Shown: positions 1 to 8,984, numbered from the stretch's first letter. The stretch: 64,000 nt of DNA from Aeromonas dhakensis (GCF_000820305.1 NZ_CDBH01000049.1:1-64000); one strand, 5' to 3'. Program-made: numbers and translations. The notes: a model not told the origin generated them from the sequence alone.

Positions 1-20
1 TTTTTCAGATTGAAGATTTT

Positions 21-138
21 TGCCTGGCGGCAATAGCGCAGTGGAACCACCTGACCCCATGCCGAACTCAGAAGTGAAACGCTGTAGCGCCGATGGTAGT
101 GTGGCATTCGCCATGCGAGAGTAGGACACTGCCAGGCA
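21..138 (+). rRNA. rrf: 5S ribosomal RNA
   Basis: The stretch begins with TGCCTGGCGG and ends with the complementary CTGCCAGGCA, closing helix I of bacterial 5S rRNA. In between are the conserved ACCTGACCCCATGCCGAACT and AGAAGTGAAACGC blocks and the ATGCGAGAGTAGG block. The length, about 118 nt, fits the family. The 16S and 23S genes would lie to the left, outside the window, so this is the distal end of an rrn operon. The ends are set by pairing of the terminal helix and could be off by one or two bases. Confidence 0.97.
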
Positions 139-232
139 CCCAATTAAACAGCGCCGTGCACATCACGACGTTGGCCGAGAGGATGACACCTCGTTGAAGC
201 GGCAGACAATTTAGCGAAAGCTAACCGAATGC

Positions 233-309
233 GGAGCGGTAGTTCAGTCGGTTAGAATACCGGCCTGTCACGCCGGGGGTCGCGGGTTCGAGTCCCGTCC
301 GCTCCGCCA
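233..309 (+). tRNA. tRNA-Asp (anticodon GTC)
   Basis: A complete 77-nt cloverleaf. The acceptor arm GGAGCGG pairs with CCGCTCC before an encoded CCA. The D loop holds TTCAGTCGGTTAGAA, the anticodon loop reads CTGTCAC (GTC), and the T arm contains the GGTTCGAGTCC core. It follows the 5S gene by about 95 bp and is directly followed by a hairpin terminator. It is therefore the distal tRNA of an rRNA operon, a common place for tRNA-Asp in gammaproteobacteria. Confidence 0.98.
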
Positions 310-317
310 CTAAATTG

Positions 318-347
318 AAAGGCCTTCCCTGACGGGAAGGCCTTTTT
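318..347 (+). terminator. Terminator after tRNA-Asp
   Basis: An inverted repeat (AAAGGCCTTCCC, loop TGA, then the complementary arm) ends in a run of T, directly after the tRNA. It is a typical rho-independent end of an rrn operon. Confidence 0.9.
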
Positions 348-469
348 GCTATCTGGCTTTTGCAAACGGGATGAGGAAACAAGAGACAACCGCCAGGGCT
401 GCGACTTGCCACTGGCAACTTGGTCCCTGTCTGTTGTCCTTTGTGCTTGAGCCGGACTCTGTCCGTCTC

Positions 470-490
470 CCCGTCCGCTCCGCCACTAAA
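470..490 (+). repeat. Duplicated tRNA-Asp 3' end (21-bp direct repeat of 294-314)
   Basis: These 21 bases are identical to 294-314, covering the T-arm side of the acceptor stem, the CCA and four bases beyond tRNA-Asp. The 5' part of a tRNA is not present upstream of this copy, so it is a 3'-end remnant. It lies 176 bp from the intact copy and is followed by its own terminator. The 353-663 stretch around it has no convincing gene. It may be a scar of site-specific integration at tRNA-Asp, or the residue of a second tRNA lost by recombination between rrn operons. Confidence 0.85.
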
Positions 491-520
491 AGAAGCCCAG
501 TCGAAAGACTGGGTTTCTTT
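491..520 (+). terminator. Second rrn-distal terminator
   Basis: A 12-bp stem with one G-T pair, a GAAA tetraloop and a T-rich tail sits right after the duplicated tRNA-Asp 3' end. It looks like a second complete tRNA terminator that kept its position behind the remnant. Confidence 0.85.
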
Positions 521-663
521 GGTTTGCTTCCCTCTGTATTACCTCTCCTCCCTCTTTTATATCCTGCTGATTTATCACGTCATGGGCGTTGTGCCTCAAG
601 GCTTTCCATCAGGGATGGGGTTCGTCATACAATGCGCCTTTGGTGTCAGATGAGAGTCCCCCT

Positions 664-1164
664 ATGTTTTGTCCGCGTTGTGGTTCCGGAACGCTGCAAC
701 AACGCAGCGAGAAAGAGTTTGCCTGTGGCTGTGGTTTTCACTATTTCCAGAATGTGGCGTCGGCCGTGATGGTGGCACTGTGCTGGCAGGACGAGCTGCT
801 GGTCGCGGTGCGGGCCCGGGATCCCGGTAAGGGGTTGCTGGATCTGCCGGGCGGCTTCGTCGATCCCGGCGAATCGCTGGAGGAAGCCTTGGTGAGGGAG
901 CTCAAGGAGGAGCTGGGGCTGAACCTGACGGGGGAGAGGCCGCGTTATCTTGGCTCCTATGCCAACGTCTATCCCTATGACGATGTGGTCTATCACACCT
1001 GCGATACCGTTTTTCTGCTGGAGTTGGTGCACAAGCCTTTGGTGGTGGCGGCCGATGATGTGGCCGCCTGCGAGTGGCGCAAGCTGGCCGGCATTGCCCC
1101 TGCCGAGTTTGCCTTTCGCTCAACCGGCAATGCCATCAGTCAATTGCAGCGGCTGCGGGGCTAA
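664..1164 (+). CDS. Nudix hydrolase with N-terminal zinc ribbon
   Basis: A 166-residue protein. A short zinc ribbon comes first (CPRC at 3-6 and CGC at 21-23). A Nudix domain follows, with the full box from about G64 to L86 (GGFVDPGES, then RELKEELG). The family hydrolyses nucleoside diphosphates linked to another moiety, and the exact substrate cannot be read from the sequence. The start is placed at the ATG before FCPRCG because the ribbon begins there; the open frame upstream has no homology-like content. It is a lone rightward gene between the rrn end and a convergent sensor kinase. Confidence 0.88.
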   Translation: MFCPRCGSGTLQQRSEKEFACGCGFHYFQNVASAVMVALCWQDELLVAVRARDPGKGLLDLPGGFVDPGESLEEALVRELKEELGLNLTGERPRYLGSYANVYPYDDVVYHTCDTVFLLELVHKPLVVAADDVAACEWRKLAGIAPAEFAFRSTGNAISQLQRLRG

Positions 1165-1193
1165 CCGATAGCTGTAATGACAGAGCGGGGTAG

Positions 1194-2477
1194 CTAGCCC
1201 GGCAAGTGGAGGGTGACGATCAGGCCGCCCTCTTCGCCGTTTCTGGCGTCGACCCGCCCGCCCTGGGCCTGGATGGCCTTGCGGGTGATGGCAAGGCCCA
1301 GCCCATAGCCCTTGCCTGCGGCGGGGGAGCCGATCCGCACGAAGGGATCGAAGATGCTGGAGAGCTTGCTCTCATCCACCCCCATCCCCTGATCCGCCAC
1401 CTCGATGACGAACTCGCAGCCCTGGTGCATCAGGGTCAGGTGGATGCACTGGCCTGCTTGCGAGAAGCGCAGGGCATTGCGAAGCACGTTGTCGAGGGCC
1501 CGGCGGATCAGCTCCGCCTGTCCGCAGACCGTGTACTCCCGGGTTTCATCCACCCAGGTTTTTATCTCGACCCCAATGTGCTGCGCCTCGTAGCGGGCAT
1601 CGCTCACCACGGCGTCGACCAGTCCCTGCAGATCGTAATACTCCTCGCCATCCCGCTCGCCATGGCCGGCACGGGTGAGGGTCAGCAGCTCGCCGATCAT
1701 CTTGTCCATGCGCTGGGTCTCGAGCTGGATCCGCTCGAGGGATCCCTCGATCCTGGCCGGATCCTGCTGGGCAAGACCGATGGCCAGCTGCAACCTGGCA
1801 AGGGGGGATCGCAGCTCGTGGGAGACGTCGTGCAGCAGCTGCTCGCGGCTCTCCACCAGCAGTTGCAGCCGTTCGGCCATGGCATCGAAGTCGCGGGCCG
1901 CATCGCTGATCTCGTCGTGGCGCCGCCGCATGGCGGGGTAGAGGCGCACTGCCAGATCTCCCTGGGCGAGGCGTGCGAACCCCTGTCGGAAGCGGTTCAT
2001 GGGACGGGTCAGGTGCCAGGCGAGCAGGGCACTGAAGAAGAGGCCGCCAAGCCCGCCGATCCACCACATGGGGGGCGGCATGTTGAGCCAGTTGCGATGG
2101 GGCTGGGGCGGGGCCAGCAACTGCTGCAGGCCGCCGCCGTCGTAGTCGAGCCGATAGCGCTGGCCATCGGCTCCCAGCAGGATGCGGCCGCTCAGCGTCG
2201 TGGCTGGCTCTGTTGCGACCGGTTCAAGCTGTAGCAGCCTTCGCTCCTGGGCCGGCCAGCTGGCCTGCAGGGCTGCGACTGCAGCCGGTCCCTGTCGCTG
2301 CAACAGGCTGGCGGCCGCCTCCAGCTGGCGTTCGGCCAGCTGGCTTGCCATCCGCTGCTCAGGCGGTCCCTCATGGCGATAGAGGCTGAAGGCCACCCAC
2401 AGCAGCTGGCTCATCATGATGATGGTGAACCAGAAGCCGAACAGGATCTTCCAGAACAGGCGCCCCTTGAGGATCAT
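1194..2477 (-). CDS. CpxA-like sensor histidine kinase
   Basis: A 427-residue inner-membrane kinase. It has one N-terminal membrane segment (about 10-30), a periplasmic loop of about 100 residues and a second segment (about 138-158). A HAMP linker is followed by the HisKA phospho-acceptor motif SHELRSP with His220. The ATPase domain carries the N box (DNVLRNALRFS near 330), DQGMG near 362 and GYGLGLAI near 390. Its start overlaps the stop of the response regulator by 4 nt (ATGA), so the two are translationally coupled. It resembles CpxA in architecture, but its signal is unknown. Divergence from macAB suggests it senses an envelope or efflux-related cue. Confidence 0.9.
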   Translation of the reverse strand: MILKGRLFWKILFGFWFTIIMMSQLLWVAFSLYRHEGPPEQRMASQLAERQLEAAASLLQRQGPAAVAALQASWPAQERRLLQLEPVATEPATTLSGRILLGADGQRYRLDYDGGGLQQLLAPPQPHRNWLNMPPPMWWIGGLGGLFFSALLAWHLTRPMNRFRQGFARLAQGDLAVRLYPAMRRRHDEISDAARDFDAMAERLQLLVESREQLLHDVSHELRSPLARLQLAIGLAQQDPARIEGSLERIQLETQRMDKMIGELLTLTRAGHGERDGEEYYDLQGLVDAVVSDARYEAQHIGVEIKTWVDETREYTVCGQAELIRRALDNVLRNALRFSQAGQCIHLTLMHQGCEFVIEVADQGMGVDESKLSSIFDPFVRIGSPAAGKGYGLGLAITRKAIQAQGGRVDARNGEEGGLIVTLHLPG

Positions 2478-3154
2478 GCCAGCCGGTATCCTATGCTGCG
2501 CACCGTCTCGATGCCGACGGCTTCCCCCGCCAGGGCCTGCAGCTTCTGGCGGATGTTGCAGATGTGCACGTCGACGCTGCGATCATAGGGCTCGCGTGGG
2601 CGGCCCAGTCCATGCAGGGAGAGCTCATCCTTGCTGACCACCCGCTCCGGCGAGCGCAGCAGCAGCTCCAGCAGGTTGAACTCGGTGGCGGTCAGCTCCA
2701 GCGGCTGCGTTTGCCAGTGGCACTGACGGCTGGCGGGGGAGAGCACCAGCTCGCCAAGGCGCAGGCCCTGCTCTTTGCCCGGATGGGCGGGGGCCGGCTC
2801 GACCCGGCGCAGCACGGCCCTCAGCCTGGCCACCAGCTCCCTCGGGTAGCAGGGCTTGGGCACATAGTCATCGGCCCCCATCTCGAGCCCGATCACCCGA
2901 TCGATGTTGTCCCCCTTGGCGGTGAGCATGATGACGGGGATCCGGCTGTCGCGGCGGATCTGGCGCAGCACCTCGCTGCCGTTCAAGTCGGGCAGCATGA
3001 TGTCGAGCACCACGGCGGCATAGTTGCCGGAGAGGGCGTGCTGCACGCCGCTCTTGCCGGTCAGCACATGGGTGGTGGCAAAGCCTTCGCCACCCAGGTA
3101 TTCGCTCAGCATGGTGCCAAGTTCCAGATCATCGTCCACCAGCAGGATCTTCAT
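2474..3154 (-). CDS. CpxR-like OmpR-family response regulator
   Basis: A 226-residue regulator. The receiver domain begins MKILLVDDD and has the phospho-acceptor Asp51 in VVLDIMLPD, then MLTAKG and the conserved Lys in VPKP. The C-terminal winged helix (about 130-225) includes ELTATEFNLLELL and the end motif VRSIGYRLA. The start is the ATG before KILLVDDD, since the longer open frame upstream is only the divergent promoter region. It is first in a two-gene leftward operon with the kinase. A TTTAC-N6-CTTAC element between it and macA, read on the minus strand as GTAAG-N6-GTAAA, resembles a CpxR box. This suggests control of itself and of macAB. Confidence 0.9.
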   Translation of the reverse strand: MKILLVDDDLELGTMLSEYLGGEGFATTHVLTGKSGVQHALSGNYAAVVLDIMLPDLNGSEVLRQIRRDSRIPVIMLTAKGDNIDRVIGLEMGADDYVPKPCYPRELVARLRAVLRRVEPAPAHPGKEQGLRLGELVLSPASRQCHWQTQPLELTATEFNLLELLLRSPERVVSKDELSLHGLGRPREPYDRSVDVHICNIRQKLQALAGEAVGIETVRSIGYRLA

Positions 3155-3215
3155 CGCTCTTCTCCGTCTCGGGTTGGCGCCATTTTCCCGTGTCCGTCTC
3201 CGCCTGACAGCTGCT

Positions 3216-3231
3216 TTTACGCAATCCTTAC
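3216..3231. promoter_or_regulatory. Candidate CpxR-type box between the regulator and macA
   Basis: On the minus strand this reads GTAAG, six bases, GTAAA. CpxR binds tandem GTAAA half-sites separated by about five bases. The site lies in the 161-bp divergent promoter region, 62 bp upstream of the regulator start and 85 bp upstream of macA. That position is suitable for control in both directions. One half-site has a mismatch, so this is a candidate only. Confidence 0.45.
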
Positions 3232-3315
3232 ACTGCCCTGCAAGAGGCTTAACCGGACATTGGAGTAGATTGCCCGGGTCTGCTTCACCCTCTGTTTTAG
3301 CCAAGGATATCCGCG

Positions 3316-4476
3316 ATGCCCCCTATCCGTCTTCTCGTTGTTCGCCTGCTGCTGCCCGCCCTGGTGCTGGTCGGCGCCGGCTGGCTGTGGCTGCCCTCCA
3401 CGGCGGCGCCGGCAGCCGCCTATATCACGGCTTCGGTCGAGCGGCGGGATCTGGAGCAGAGCGTGCTGGCCGACGGCACCCTGCAGGCCCAGAAGCTGGT
3501 GAGTGTGGGGGCCCAGGTGTCGGGGCAGATCAAGGCGCTGCACGTGGCACTGGGGGACGAGGTGAAGCAGGGCGATCTGCTGGTCGAGATCGACGATCTC
3601 ACCCAGCAGAACGCCCTCAAGGATGCCGAAGCTGCTCTCGACAACGTGCAGGCCCAGCTGGCCTCGCGCCGGGCAACTTTGCGCAACAACCAGCTGGCCT
3701 TCGAGCGCCAGCGCAAGGTGCTGGCTCGAGGATTGGGCAGTCAGGCCGACTACGACAGCGCGGAGGCGACCCTGACGGCCACCCGTGCCGACATCCGGGC
3801 GTTGACGGCGCAGGCGGTGCAGGCCCGCATCGCGGTCGACACCGCCAAAGTGAATCTGGGTTACACCCGCATCGTCTCCCCCATGGCGGGCACCATAGTG
3901 GCGATCCCGGTGGAACAGGGGCAGACGGTCAACGCGGTGCAGAGTACCCCGACCATGGTCAAGGTGGCGCGACTCGACACCATGACGGTGGAGGCGCAGA
4001 TCTCGGAGGCGGACGTGATCAGGGTGAAGGCCGGCCTGCCCAGCTATTTCACCGTGCTGGGAGCGCCCAAGCAGCGCTACCAGGCCAGCTTGCGTGCCAT
4101 CGAGCCCGCCCCCGACACCATCAACGACGACACGACCAGCAGCAGTTCGACCAGTACGGCCGTCTACTACAACGGCCTGTTCGAGGTGGAAAATCCGCAG
4201 CGGGCCCTGCGCATCGGCATGACGGCCCAGGTGCACATTGTGCTGGCGACTGAACGCAACGCCCTGGTGATCCCGGCCATCGCTCTGAGCGAGGGGCGGG
4301 TACAGGTGGTGGATGAGGGCGGTCGCCCGCAATGGCGGCAGGTGAAGGTCGGCCTCAACAACAAGGTGGATGCCCAGATCCTGGACGGGCTGGCGGAGGG
4401 GGAGGCCGTGGTGGTGAGCCAGCTGACGGCCCAGCACCAGCAGAGCGGGCGGATGGGTCCGCCCATGGGGATGTGA
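3316..4476 (+). CDS. macA: MacA-like periplasmic adaptor of an ABC efflux pump
   Basis: A 386-residue membrane-fusion protein. An N-terminal anchor (about 6-25) is followed by the first lipoyl half ([20 protein letters not shown]), a coiled-coil hairpin rich in Ala, Gln and Arg (about 100-180), then the second lipoyl half ([20 protein letters not shown]) and the beta-barrel and membrane-proximal domains. It would link the inner-membrane ABC protein MacB to a TolC-type outer-membrane channel, exporting macrolides, lipopeptides or other envelope compounds. It overlaps macB by one base. No tolC gene is nearby, which is usual. A Ser/Thr-rich patch ([11 protein letters not shown]) sits near residue 275. 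Confidence 0.92.
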   Translation: MPPIRLLVVRLLLPALVLVGAGWLWLPSTAAPAAAYITASVERRDLEQSVLADGTLQAQKLVSVGAQVSGQIKALHVALGDEVKQGDLLVEIDDLTQQNALKDAEAALDNVQAQLASRRATLRNNQLAFERQRKVLARGLGSQADYDSAEATLTATRADIRALTAQAVQARIAVDTAKVNLGYTRIVSPMAGTIVAIPVEQGQTVNAVQSTPTMVKVARLDTMTVEAQISEADVIRVKAGLPSYFTVLGAPKQRYQASLRAIEPAPDTINDDTTSSSSTSTAVYYNGLFEVENPQRALRIGMTAQVHIVLATERNALVIPAIALSEGRVQVVDEGGRPQWRQVKVGLNNKVDAQILDGLAEGEAVVVSQLTAQHQQSGRMGPPMGM

Positions 4477-6425
4477 TGATGAGAGAACCACTGCTGCAAC
4501 TGAGCGGCATCCGCCGCCATTTTGGCGACGGGGAGCGGCGCGTCGAGGTGCTCAAGGGCATCGACCTGACCATAACGCGGGGGGAGATGGTGGCCATCGT
4601 CGGCGCCTCCGGCTCCGGCAAGTCGACCCTGCTCAATATTCTGGGCTGCCTCGATCAGCCGAGCGAGGGTGACTACCGGGTGGCCGGACGGGAGACGAGC
4701 CGGCTGACCGCCGATGCGCTGGCGACCCTGCGCCGCGAGCACTTCGGCTTCATCTTTCAGCGCTACCACCTGCTGGGGGATCTCAGTGCCCGCGACAACG
4801 TGGCGCTGCCCGCCCTCTATGCCGGGTTGGCCGGCGATGCGCGCAAGGCGCGGGCCGAGAGCCTGCTGCAGCGACTCGGGCTAGGCAGCCGGCTCGACTA
4901 CAAGCCGAGCCAGCTCTCCGGCGGTCAGCAGCAGCGGGTCAGCATTGCCCGCGCCCTCATCAACGGCGGTCAGGTGATCCTGGCGGACGAGCCGACCGGC
5001 GCCCTCGACAGCCAGAGCGGGGCCGAGGTGCTCGGCATATTGAATGGGCTGCACCGCGAGGGGCATACGCTGGTGATCGTGACCCACGACATGGCGATCG
5101 CCGAGCAGGCCGAGCGGATCATCGAGCTGAAAGATGGCGAGGTGGTGGCCGACCGTCGTCGCGAGCCGGCACAGCCGCTTCCCGCGCACATTGCGTCCCG
5201 GGTCGGCGAAGGGGCACGCGGCGGTCTGGCCGGGCGGCTCGGCGCCGCCTTCAAGATGGCGCTGCTGGCCATGCAGGCCCAGCGCATGCGCACCTTCCTC
5301 ACCATGCTCGGCATCATCATCGGTATCGCCGCCGTGGTGTCTGTGGTGGCGCTCGGGCGCGGATCCCAGCAGCAGGTGCTGGCCAACATCAATGCCATGG
5401 GCACCAGCACTCTGGAGATCTTCCCCGGCAGCGGCTTCGGCGATCGGCGGGCCGAGGCGGTCCAGACCCTCAGGGTGGAGGACGCCGACGCTCTCGCCGG
5501 GCTCGGTTATGTGCACAGCGTGACCCCCAGCCTGGCCACCAGCGTCACCCTGCGCCGGGGCAGTCAGGCGGTACTAGGTTCGGTGAACGGGGTGGGGGAG
5601 CAGTTCTTCCAGGTGCGCGGCTATCGACTGCTGCAAGGCATGCTGTTCGATGCCACCAGCGTGGCCGACATGGCGCAGGAGGTGGTGATCGACGAAAACA
5701 GCCTGGCGCGCCTGTTTGCCGCGGGGGAGTCGCCGCTCGGTCAGGTGATCCTGCTGGGTAGCCTGCCGTGCCGGGTGATCGGGGTGGTGGCCCGCAACCA
5801 GAGCGGCTTTGGCAGCGACGAGAACCTCAACGTCTGGATCCCCCACACCACGGCCATGACGCGGATGCTGGGCCAGAGCCACCTGCGCAGCATCAGCGTG
5901 CGGGTGCAGGATGAGGTGGCGCTGGCCGCCGCCGAGGATGGTATCACCCGCCTGCTGCGTGAGCGGCACGGCAGTCAGGATTTCTTCGTGCTCAACACCG
6001 ACAGCATCCGTCAGGCGATCACCAGCACCAATGCCACCCTGACCCTGCTGATCGCCATGATTGCGCTCATCTCCCTGGTGGTGGGCGGTATCGGGGTGAT
6101 GAACATCATGCTGGTGTCGGTGAGTGAGCGCACCCGCGAGATCGGCGTGCGGATGGCGGTGGGGGCCAGAACCGGCGACATACTGCAGCAGTTCTTGATC
6201 GAGGCGGTGCTGGTCTGCCTGCTGGGCGGGGCGGCCGGGGTGCTGCTCTCCCTGCTGGTCGGCGTCTTGTTCGAGCACTTCAGCAGCCAGTTTACCCTGA
6301 GCTACTCCCTGGACGCCGTGCTGATGGCTTTCTTCTGCTCGAGCCTCATCGGCGTGCTGTTCGGCTTCTTCCCGGCGCGGCGGGCGGCGCGGATGGACCC
6401 CATCCACGCCCTGGAGCGGGAGTAG
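4476..6425 (+). CDS. macB: MacB-like ABC transporter, ATPase plus permease
   Basis: A 649-residue fused ABC protein. The N-terminal nucleotide-binding domain has Walker A (GASGSGKST), signature LSGGQQQR and Walker B ([11 protein letters not shown]). A membrane segment starts near residue 270 ([24 protein letters not shown]). A large periplasmic domain and three more membrane helices near the C-terminus follow, with the family motif [18 protein letters not shown]. The start ATG shares a base with the macA stop; a second ATG directly follows and either could be used. It powers MacA-dependent export as a homodimer. Confidence 0.93.
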   Translation: MMREPLLQLSGIRRHFGDGERRVEVLKGIDLTITRGEMVAIVGASGSGKSTLLNILGCLDQPSEGDYRVAGRETSRLTADALATLRREHFGFIFQRYHLLGDLSARDNVALPALYAGLAGDARKARAESLLQRLGLGSRLDYKPSQLSGGQQQRVSIARALINGGQVILADEPTGALDSQSGAEVLGILNGLHREGHTLVIVTHDMAIAEQAERIIELKDGEVVADRRREPAQPLPAHIASRVGEGARGGLAGRLGAAFKMALLAMQAQRMRTFLTMLGIIIGIAAVVSVVALGRGSQQQVLANINAMGTSTLEIFPGSGFGDRRAEAVQTLRVEDADALAGLGYVHSVTPSLATSVTLRRGSQAVLGSVNGVGEQFFQVRGYRLLQGMLFDATSVADMAQEVVIDENSLARLFAAGESPLGQVILLGSLPCRVIGVVARNQSGFGSDENLNVWIPHTTAMTRMLGQSHLRSISVRVQDEVALAAAEDGITRLLRERHGSQDFFVLNTDSIRQAITSTNATLTLLIAMIALISLVVGGIGVMNIMLVSVSERTREIGVRMAVGARTGDILQQFLIEAVLVCLLGGAAGVLLSLLVGVLFEHFSSQFTLSYSLDAVLMAFFCSSLIGVLFGFFPARRAARMDPIHALERE

Positions 6426-6586
6426 GCACCCTCTTCGGCGCCCGCTGCGCCACCCCATTCGCCGGCGTTGCCGAGGGCTCATCCCGCCCCCGGCGGTGCG
6501 GCGAATTGGCCGGACGGCATCCCGTGCCAGTCCGGCAGCCTGAACCGTGTCATCGACGTGACACAGCCTGCTCTGCGCGGGTTTTC

Positions 6587-6613
6587 AACCGGGCCTCTGG
6601 CCCGGTTCTTTTT
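6587..6613 (+). terminator. Terminator after macB
   Basis: A perfect 9-bp stem (AACCGGGCC, loop TCT, complementary arm) is followed by CTTTTTC. It lies about 160 bp beyond the macB stop. Confidence 0.85.
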
Positions 6614-6617
6614 CCCA

Positions 6618-6652
6618 TGCGAAAAAAAGGCGCCACCCGAGGGGAGCGCCTG
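6618..6652 (-). terminator. Terminator of the leftward amino-acid transporter operon
   Basis: On the minus strand a GC-rich, partly mismatched hairpin (GGCGCTCCC ... GGGTGGCGCC) runs into seven T residues, about 80 bp past the stop of the solute-binding-protein gene. Confidence 0.65.
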
Positions 6653-6730
6653 AAAGGTCAAACCTTGCGGTTTGCGGACCAACGGAACCAAGACTTCACA
6701 CACATCACACTCTCAGCTCTTCTGGCAGGC

Positions 6731-7567
6731 TCAGCCCTGCCACTTGCCTCCTTCCACTATCACGTCGTTCGGGTCGGTATCGGCGCTTAAGTGATCGCGC
6801 ACATACTGGTCGTAGAGTTTCAGCAGGTACTGCTCTTCCCCCAGCTTGGCGAGACGGTCGTTGACCCAGTCACGCAGCTCGATATTGCCCTTCTTCACCG
6901 CCGGCGCGATGGGGTCTTCCGAGCCCAGCTTCTCGGGCAGCACCCGATAGCCCGGGTTCTCCTTGGCCCAGCTGAAGAGCACTAGGTTGTCCTGGGCATA
7001 GGCGTCGCCACGGCCCTGGGCCAGCGCCTGCAGGGATTCGGTGTTCTTCTCGAACTTGAGCACCTTCCACTCCGGGTGGTTGCGGGTCAGCCAGATGTCG
7101 GCCGTGGTGCCGGTGGTGACGATCAGGGTCTTGTCCGCGAGATCGTCCAGCCCCTTGGCGGCGCTCTTCTCCGGCACCAGCACCTGTACCGCCACTCGCA
7201 GGTTCGGGTTGGTGAAGTCCACCACCTGCCGCCGCTCCGGCGTCACCGTCATGTTGGCGAGGATGAGATCCACCTTGTCGCTCTGTAGGAAGGGGATGCG
7301 GCTGGCGGGCTCCACCGCCACGAACTCGACCTTGTTCTCGTTCCCCAGCAGATCCTTGGCGAAACGGCGGCCGAGGTCGGTGTCAAAGCCGACGTAGTTG
7401 CCCTTCTCGTCCACATAGCCGAAGGGGGGCTTGTCGGTGAAGACGCCGACGATGAGCTTGTCACGGGCCTTGATCTTGTCGAGGGAACCGTCCGCCGCAT
7501 GGGCGGCGCCGCTGGCGAGACCCAGTCCCAACAAGGCACTGAACAGAACCGAGGTAATTTTCTTCAT
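6731..7567 (-). CDS. Amino-acid ABC transporter, periplasmic solute-binding protein
   Basis: A 278-residue secreted protein with a clear signal peptide (MKKITSVLFSALLGLGLASG, cleavage after AHA near residue 24). A family 3 solute-binding domain follows: KLIVGVFTDKPPFGYVDEKG at the N-terminus, the SDKVDLILANMTVTPERR ligand motif and VVDFTNPN. The family binds polar amino acids such as Glu, Asp, Gln, Arg or Cys, and the exact ligand cannot be assigned here. It is the last gene of a five-gene leftward operon; its start overlaps the ATPase stop by 4 nt and has its own strong ribosome-binding site (AAAGGAG). Confidence 0.92.
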   Translation of the reverse strand: MKKITSVLFSALLGLGLASGAAHAADGSLDKIKARDKLIVGVFTDKPPFGYVDEKGNYVGFDTDLGRRFAKDLLGNENKVEFVAVEPASRIPFLQSDKVDLILANMTVTPERRQVVDFTNPNLRVAVQVLVPEKSAAKGLDDLADKTLIVTTGTTADIWLTRNHPEWKVLKFEKNTESLQALAQGRGDAYAQDNLVLFSWAKENPGYRVLPEKLGSEDPIAPAVKKGNIELRDWVNDRLAKLGEEQYLLKLYDQYVRDHLSADTDPNDVIVEGGKWQG

Positions 7568-8325
7568 GCTGACTCCTTTCGTTTGCTGACAGTTGTATAA
7601 GAAAACTTGGCGAGGAACTGGCGGGCACGCTGGCTGCGCGGGTGCTCGAAAAATTGATGGGGGGCGGCCTGCTCCAGGATGTGGCCGCCATCCATGAAGA
7701 CGATGCGATCCGCCACCGCCTGGGCGAACGCCAGCTCGTGGGTGACGATGAGCAGGGTCATGCCGCTGCCGGCGAGATCGCGGATCACCTCCAGCACCTC
7801 CTGCACCATCTCGGGATCCAGCGCAGCGGTCACCTCGTCAAACAGCATCACCTGCGGGTTCATGCACAGGGCCCGCACGATGGCGATGCGCTGCTGCTGG
7901 CCGCCGGAGAGCTGGCGCGGATAGTCATGGCGCCGCTCCCACAGGCCGATGCGGGTCAGCAGCTGTTCCGCCTGCAGCAGGGCCTCCTGCCGCTCTCGTT
8001 TTTGCACTTGAAGGGGGCCGAGCAGCACGTTCTCCAGCACCGTCAGGTTGGGGAAGAGGTGATAGCTCTGGAACACCATGCCGATGCGCTGGCGCAGCCG
8101 CTGCCAGTCGGTGCTGGCATCCAGCAGCTCTCCGTCGAAGCGAATGTCGCCCCCCTGAATGGGTTCGAGCCCGTTGAGAGTGCGCAGCAAGGTGCTCTTG
8201 CCGCAGCCGCTCGGCCCCAGGATGACGATCACTTCCCCGGCGTGCACCGTGAGGCTGACCTCGTCCAGTACCCGGTTTTGGCCGAATTGTTTGCTGACAG
8301 CATTGAGCTCAAGCAGAGGTGTCAT
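7564..8325 (-). CDS. Amino-acid ABC transporter, ATP-binding protein
   Basis: A 253-residue ATPase of the polar-amino-acid transporter type, with Walker A (GPSGCGKST), Q loop (MVFQSYHLFPNLT), signature LSGGQQQR and the switch His in VTHELAF. Walker B reads MLFDEVTAALD, with Val where most ABC proteins have Pro; this variant is familiar among amino-acid importers and is not a defect. The gene overlaps both neighbours by 4 nt, so it is tightly coupled to the upstream permease and the downstream binding protein. Confidence 0.94.
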   Translation of the reverse strand: MTPLLELNAVSKQFGQNRVLDEVSLTVHAGEVIVILGPSGCGKSTLLRTLNGLEPIQGGDIRFDGELLDASTDWQRLRQRIGMVFQSYHLFPNLTVLENVLLGPLQVQKRERQEALLQAEQLLTRIGLWERRHDYPRQLSGGQQQRIAIVRALCMNPQVMLFDEVTAALDPEMVQEVLEVIRDLAGSGMTLLIVTHELAFAQAVADRIVFMDGGHILEQAAPHQFFEHPRSQRARQFLAKFSYTTVSKRKESA

Positions 8326-8984
8326 ACCGCATTACCCCATTGTTGCTCCAGCCGGCGCGAGACGAGCGAGAGCGGATAGCAGACCAGAAAAAAGAACAGG
8401 AACAGCAGAGCGTAGATGAGCAGCGAGCCATAGGTGCGCTCGATGATCTGCTGGCCCACCTTGATCACCTCCACCACCCCGATCAGCACCGCCAGCGAGC
8501 TGGTCTTGATGATGCGGGTGTAGATGTTGATGGTCGGCGGCGTCAGCCGTTGCAGCGCCTGGGGCAGCAGCACGTGGCGATAGAGCTGCCAGCGGGAGAG
8601 CCCGAGCGCCAGGCCGGCCTCCTGCTGACCACGGGCGAGGGAGTTGAGGCCGCCGCGCACCACCTCTCCCACCTCGCTGGCGCCCCACAGGGCCAGCACC
8701 AGCACGGCGCACCAGAAGGCCGGGATATCCAGGCCAAAGAAGATCGGCAGCCCGAAGAAGAAGAGGTAGAGCCAGACCAGCACGGGCACCACCCGAAACA
8801 GCTCCAGATAGACTCGCAACACTACCCGCGTCAGCCTTCCCCCTTGCTGGGCCAGCACGCCGTAACCGACCCCGCCCAGGGTGGCGAACAGGATGGCGAG
8901 CAGCGATATGGCGAGGGTCTGGCCCGCGCCCACCGCCAGCAGTGGCAGCGCCTGCGTCAGCTGCTCAGTGACCGGACTGGCCAT
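8322..8984 (-). CDS. Amino-acid ABC transporter, permease 2
   Basis: A 220-residue inner-membrane permease with about five hydrophobic helices and the cytoplasmic EAA loop (GLNSLARGQQEAGLALGLSRW) that contacts the ATPase. The start is the ATG before ASPVTEQL, which has an AGGAGG ribosome-binding site 7 nt upstream; a longer frame to 9068 is a shadow of the repeated junction. Its first residues (MASPVTEQL) echo those of the two micro-ORFs just upstream, showing that the start of this gene has been tandemly duplicated. Confidence 0.92.
   Translation of the reverse strand: MASPVTEQLTQALPLLAVGAGQTLAISLLAILFATLGGVGYGVLAQQGGRLTRVVLRVYLELFRVVPVLVWLYLFFFGLPIFFGLDIPAFWCAVLVLALWGASEVGEVVRGGLNSLARGQQEAGLALGLSRWQLYRHVLLPQALQRLTPPTINIYTRIIKTSSLAVLIGVVEVIKVGQQIIERTYGSLLIYALLFLFFFLVCYPLSLVSRRLEQQWGNAV

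Larger units (their letters stand above)
6426..6730. other. Gene-free spacer with a convergent terminator pair
   Basis: This 305-bp gap separates the convergent macB and ABC-transporter operons. I see no coding signal. It holds one hairpin terminator for the rightward operon and one for the leftward operon (listed separately). Confidence 0.7.

Noticed and set aside
221-418. 65-residue leftward ORF antisense to tRNA-Asp (contains RTGLEPATPGVTGRYSN)
   Set aside because: This is the well-known spurious protein produced by translating the antisense of a tRNA gene; it is not a gene.
353-490. A second full tRNA downstream of tRNA-Asp
   Set aside because: Only the 3' end is repeated. No D arm, anticodon arm or 5' acceptor strand can be folded from the preceding bases.
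7564-8325. FDEVTAALD in the ABC ATPase taken as a damaged Walker B
   Set aside because: The catalytic Glu and Asp are intact, and Val in place of Pro is a familiar variant in polar-amino-acid ATPases.
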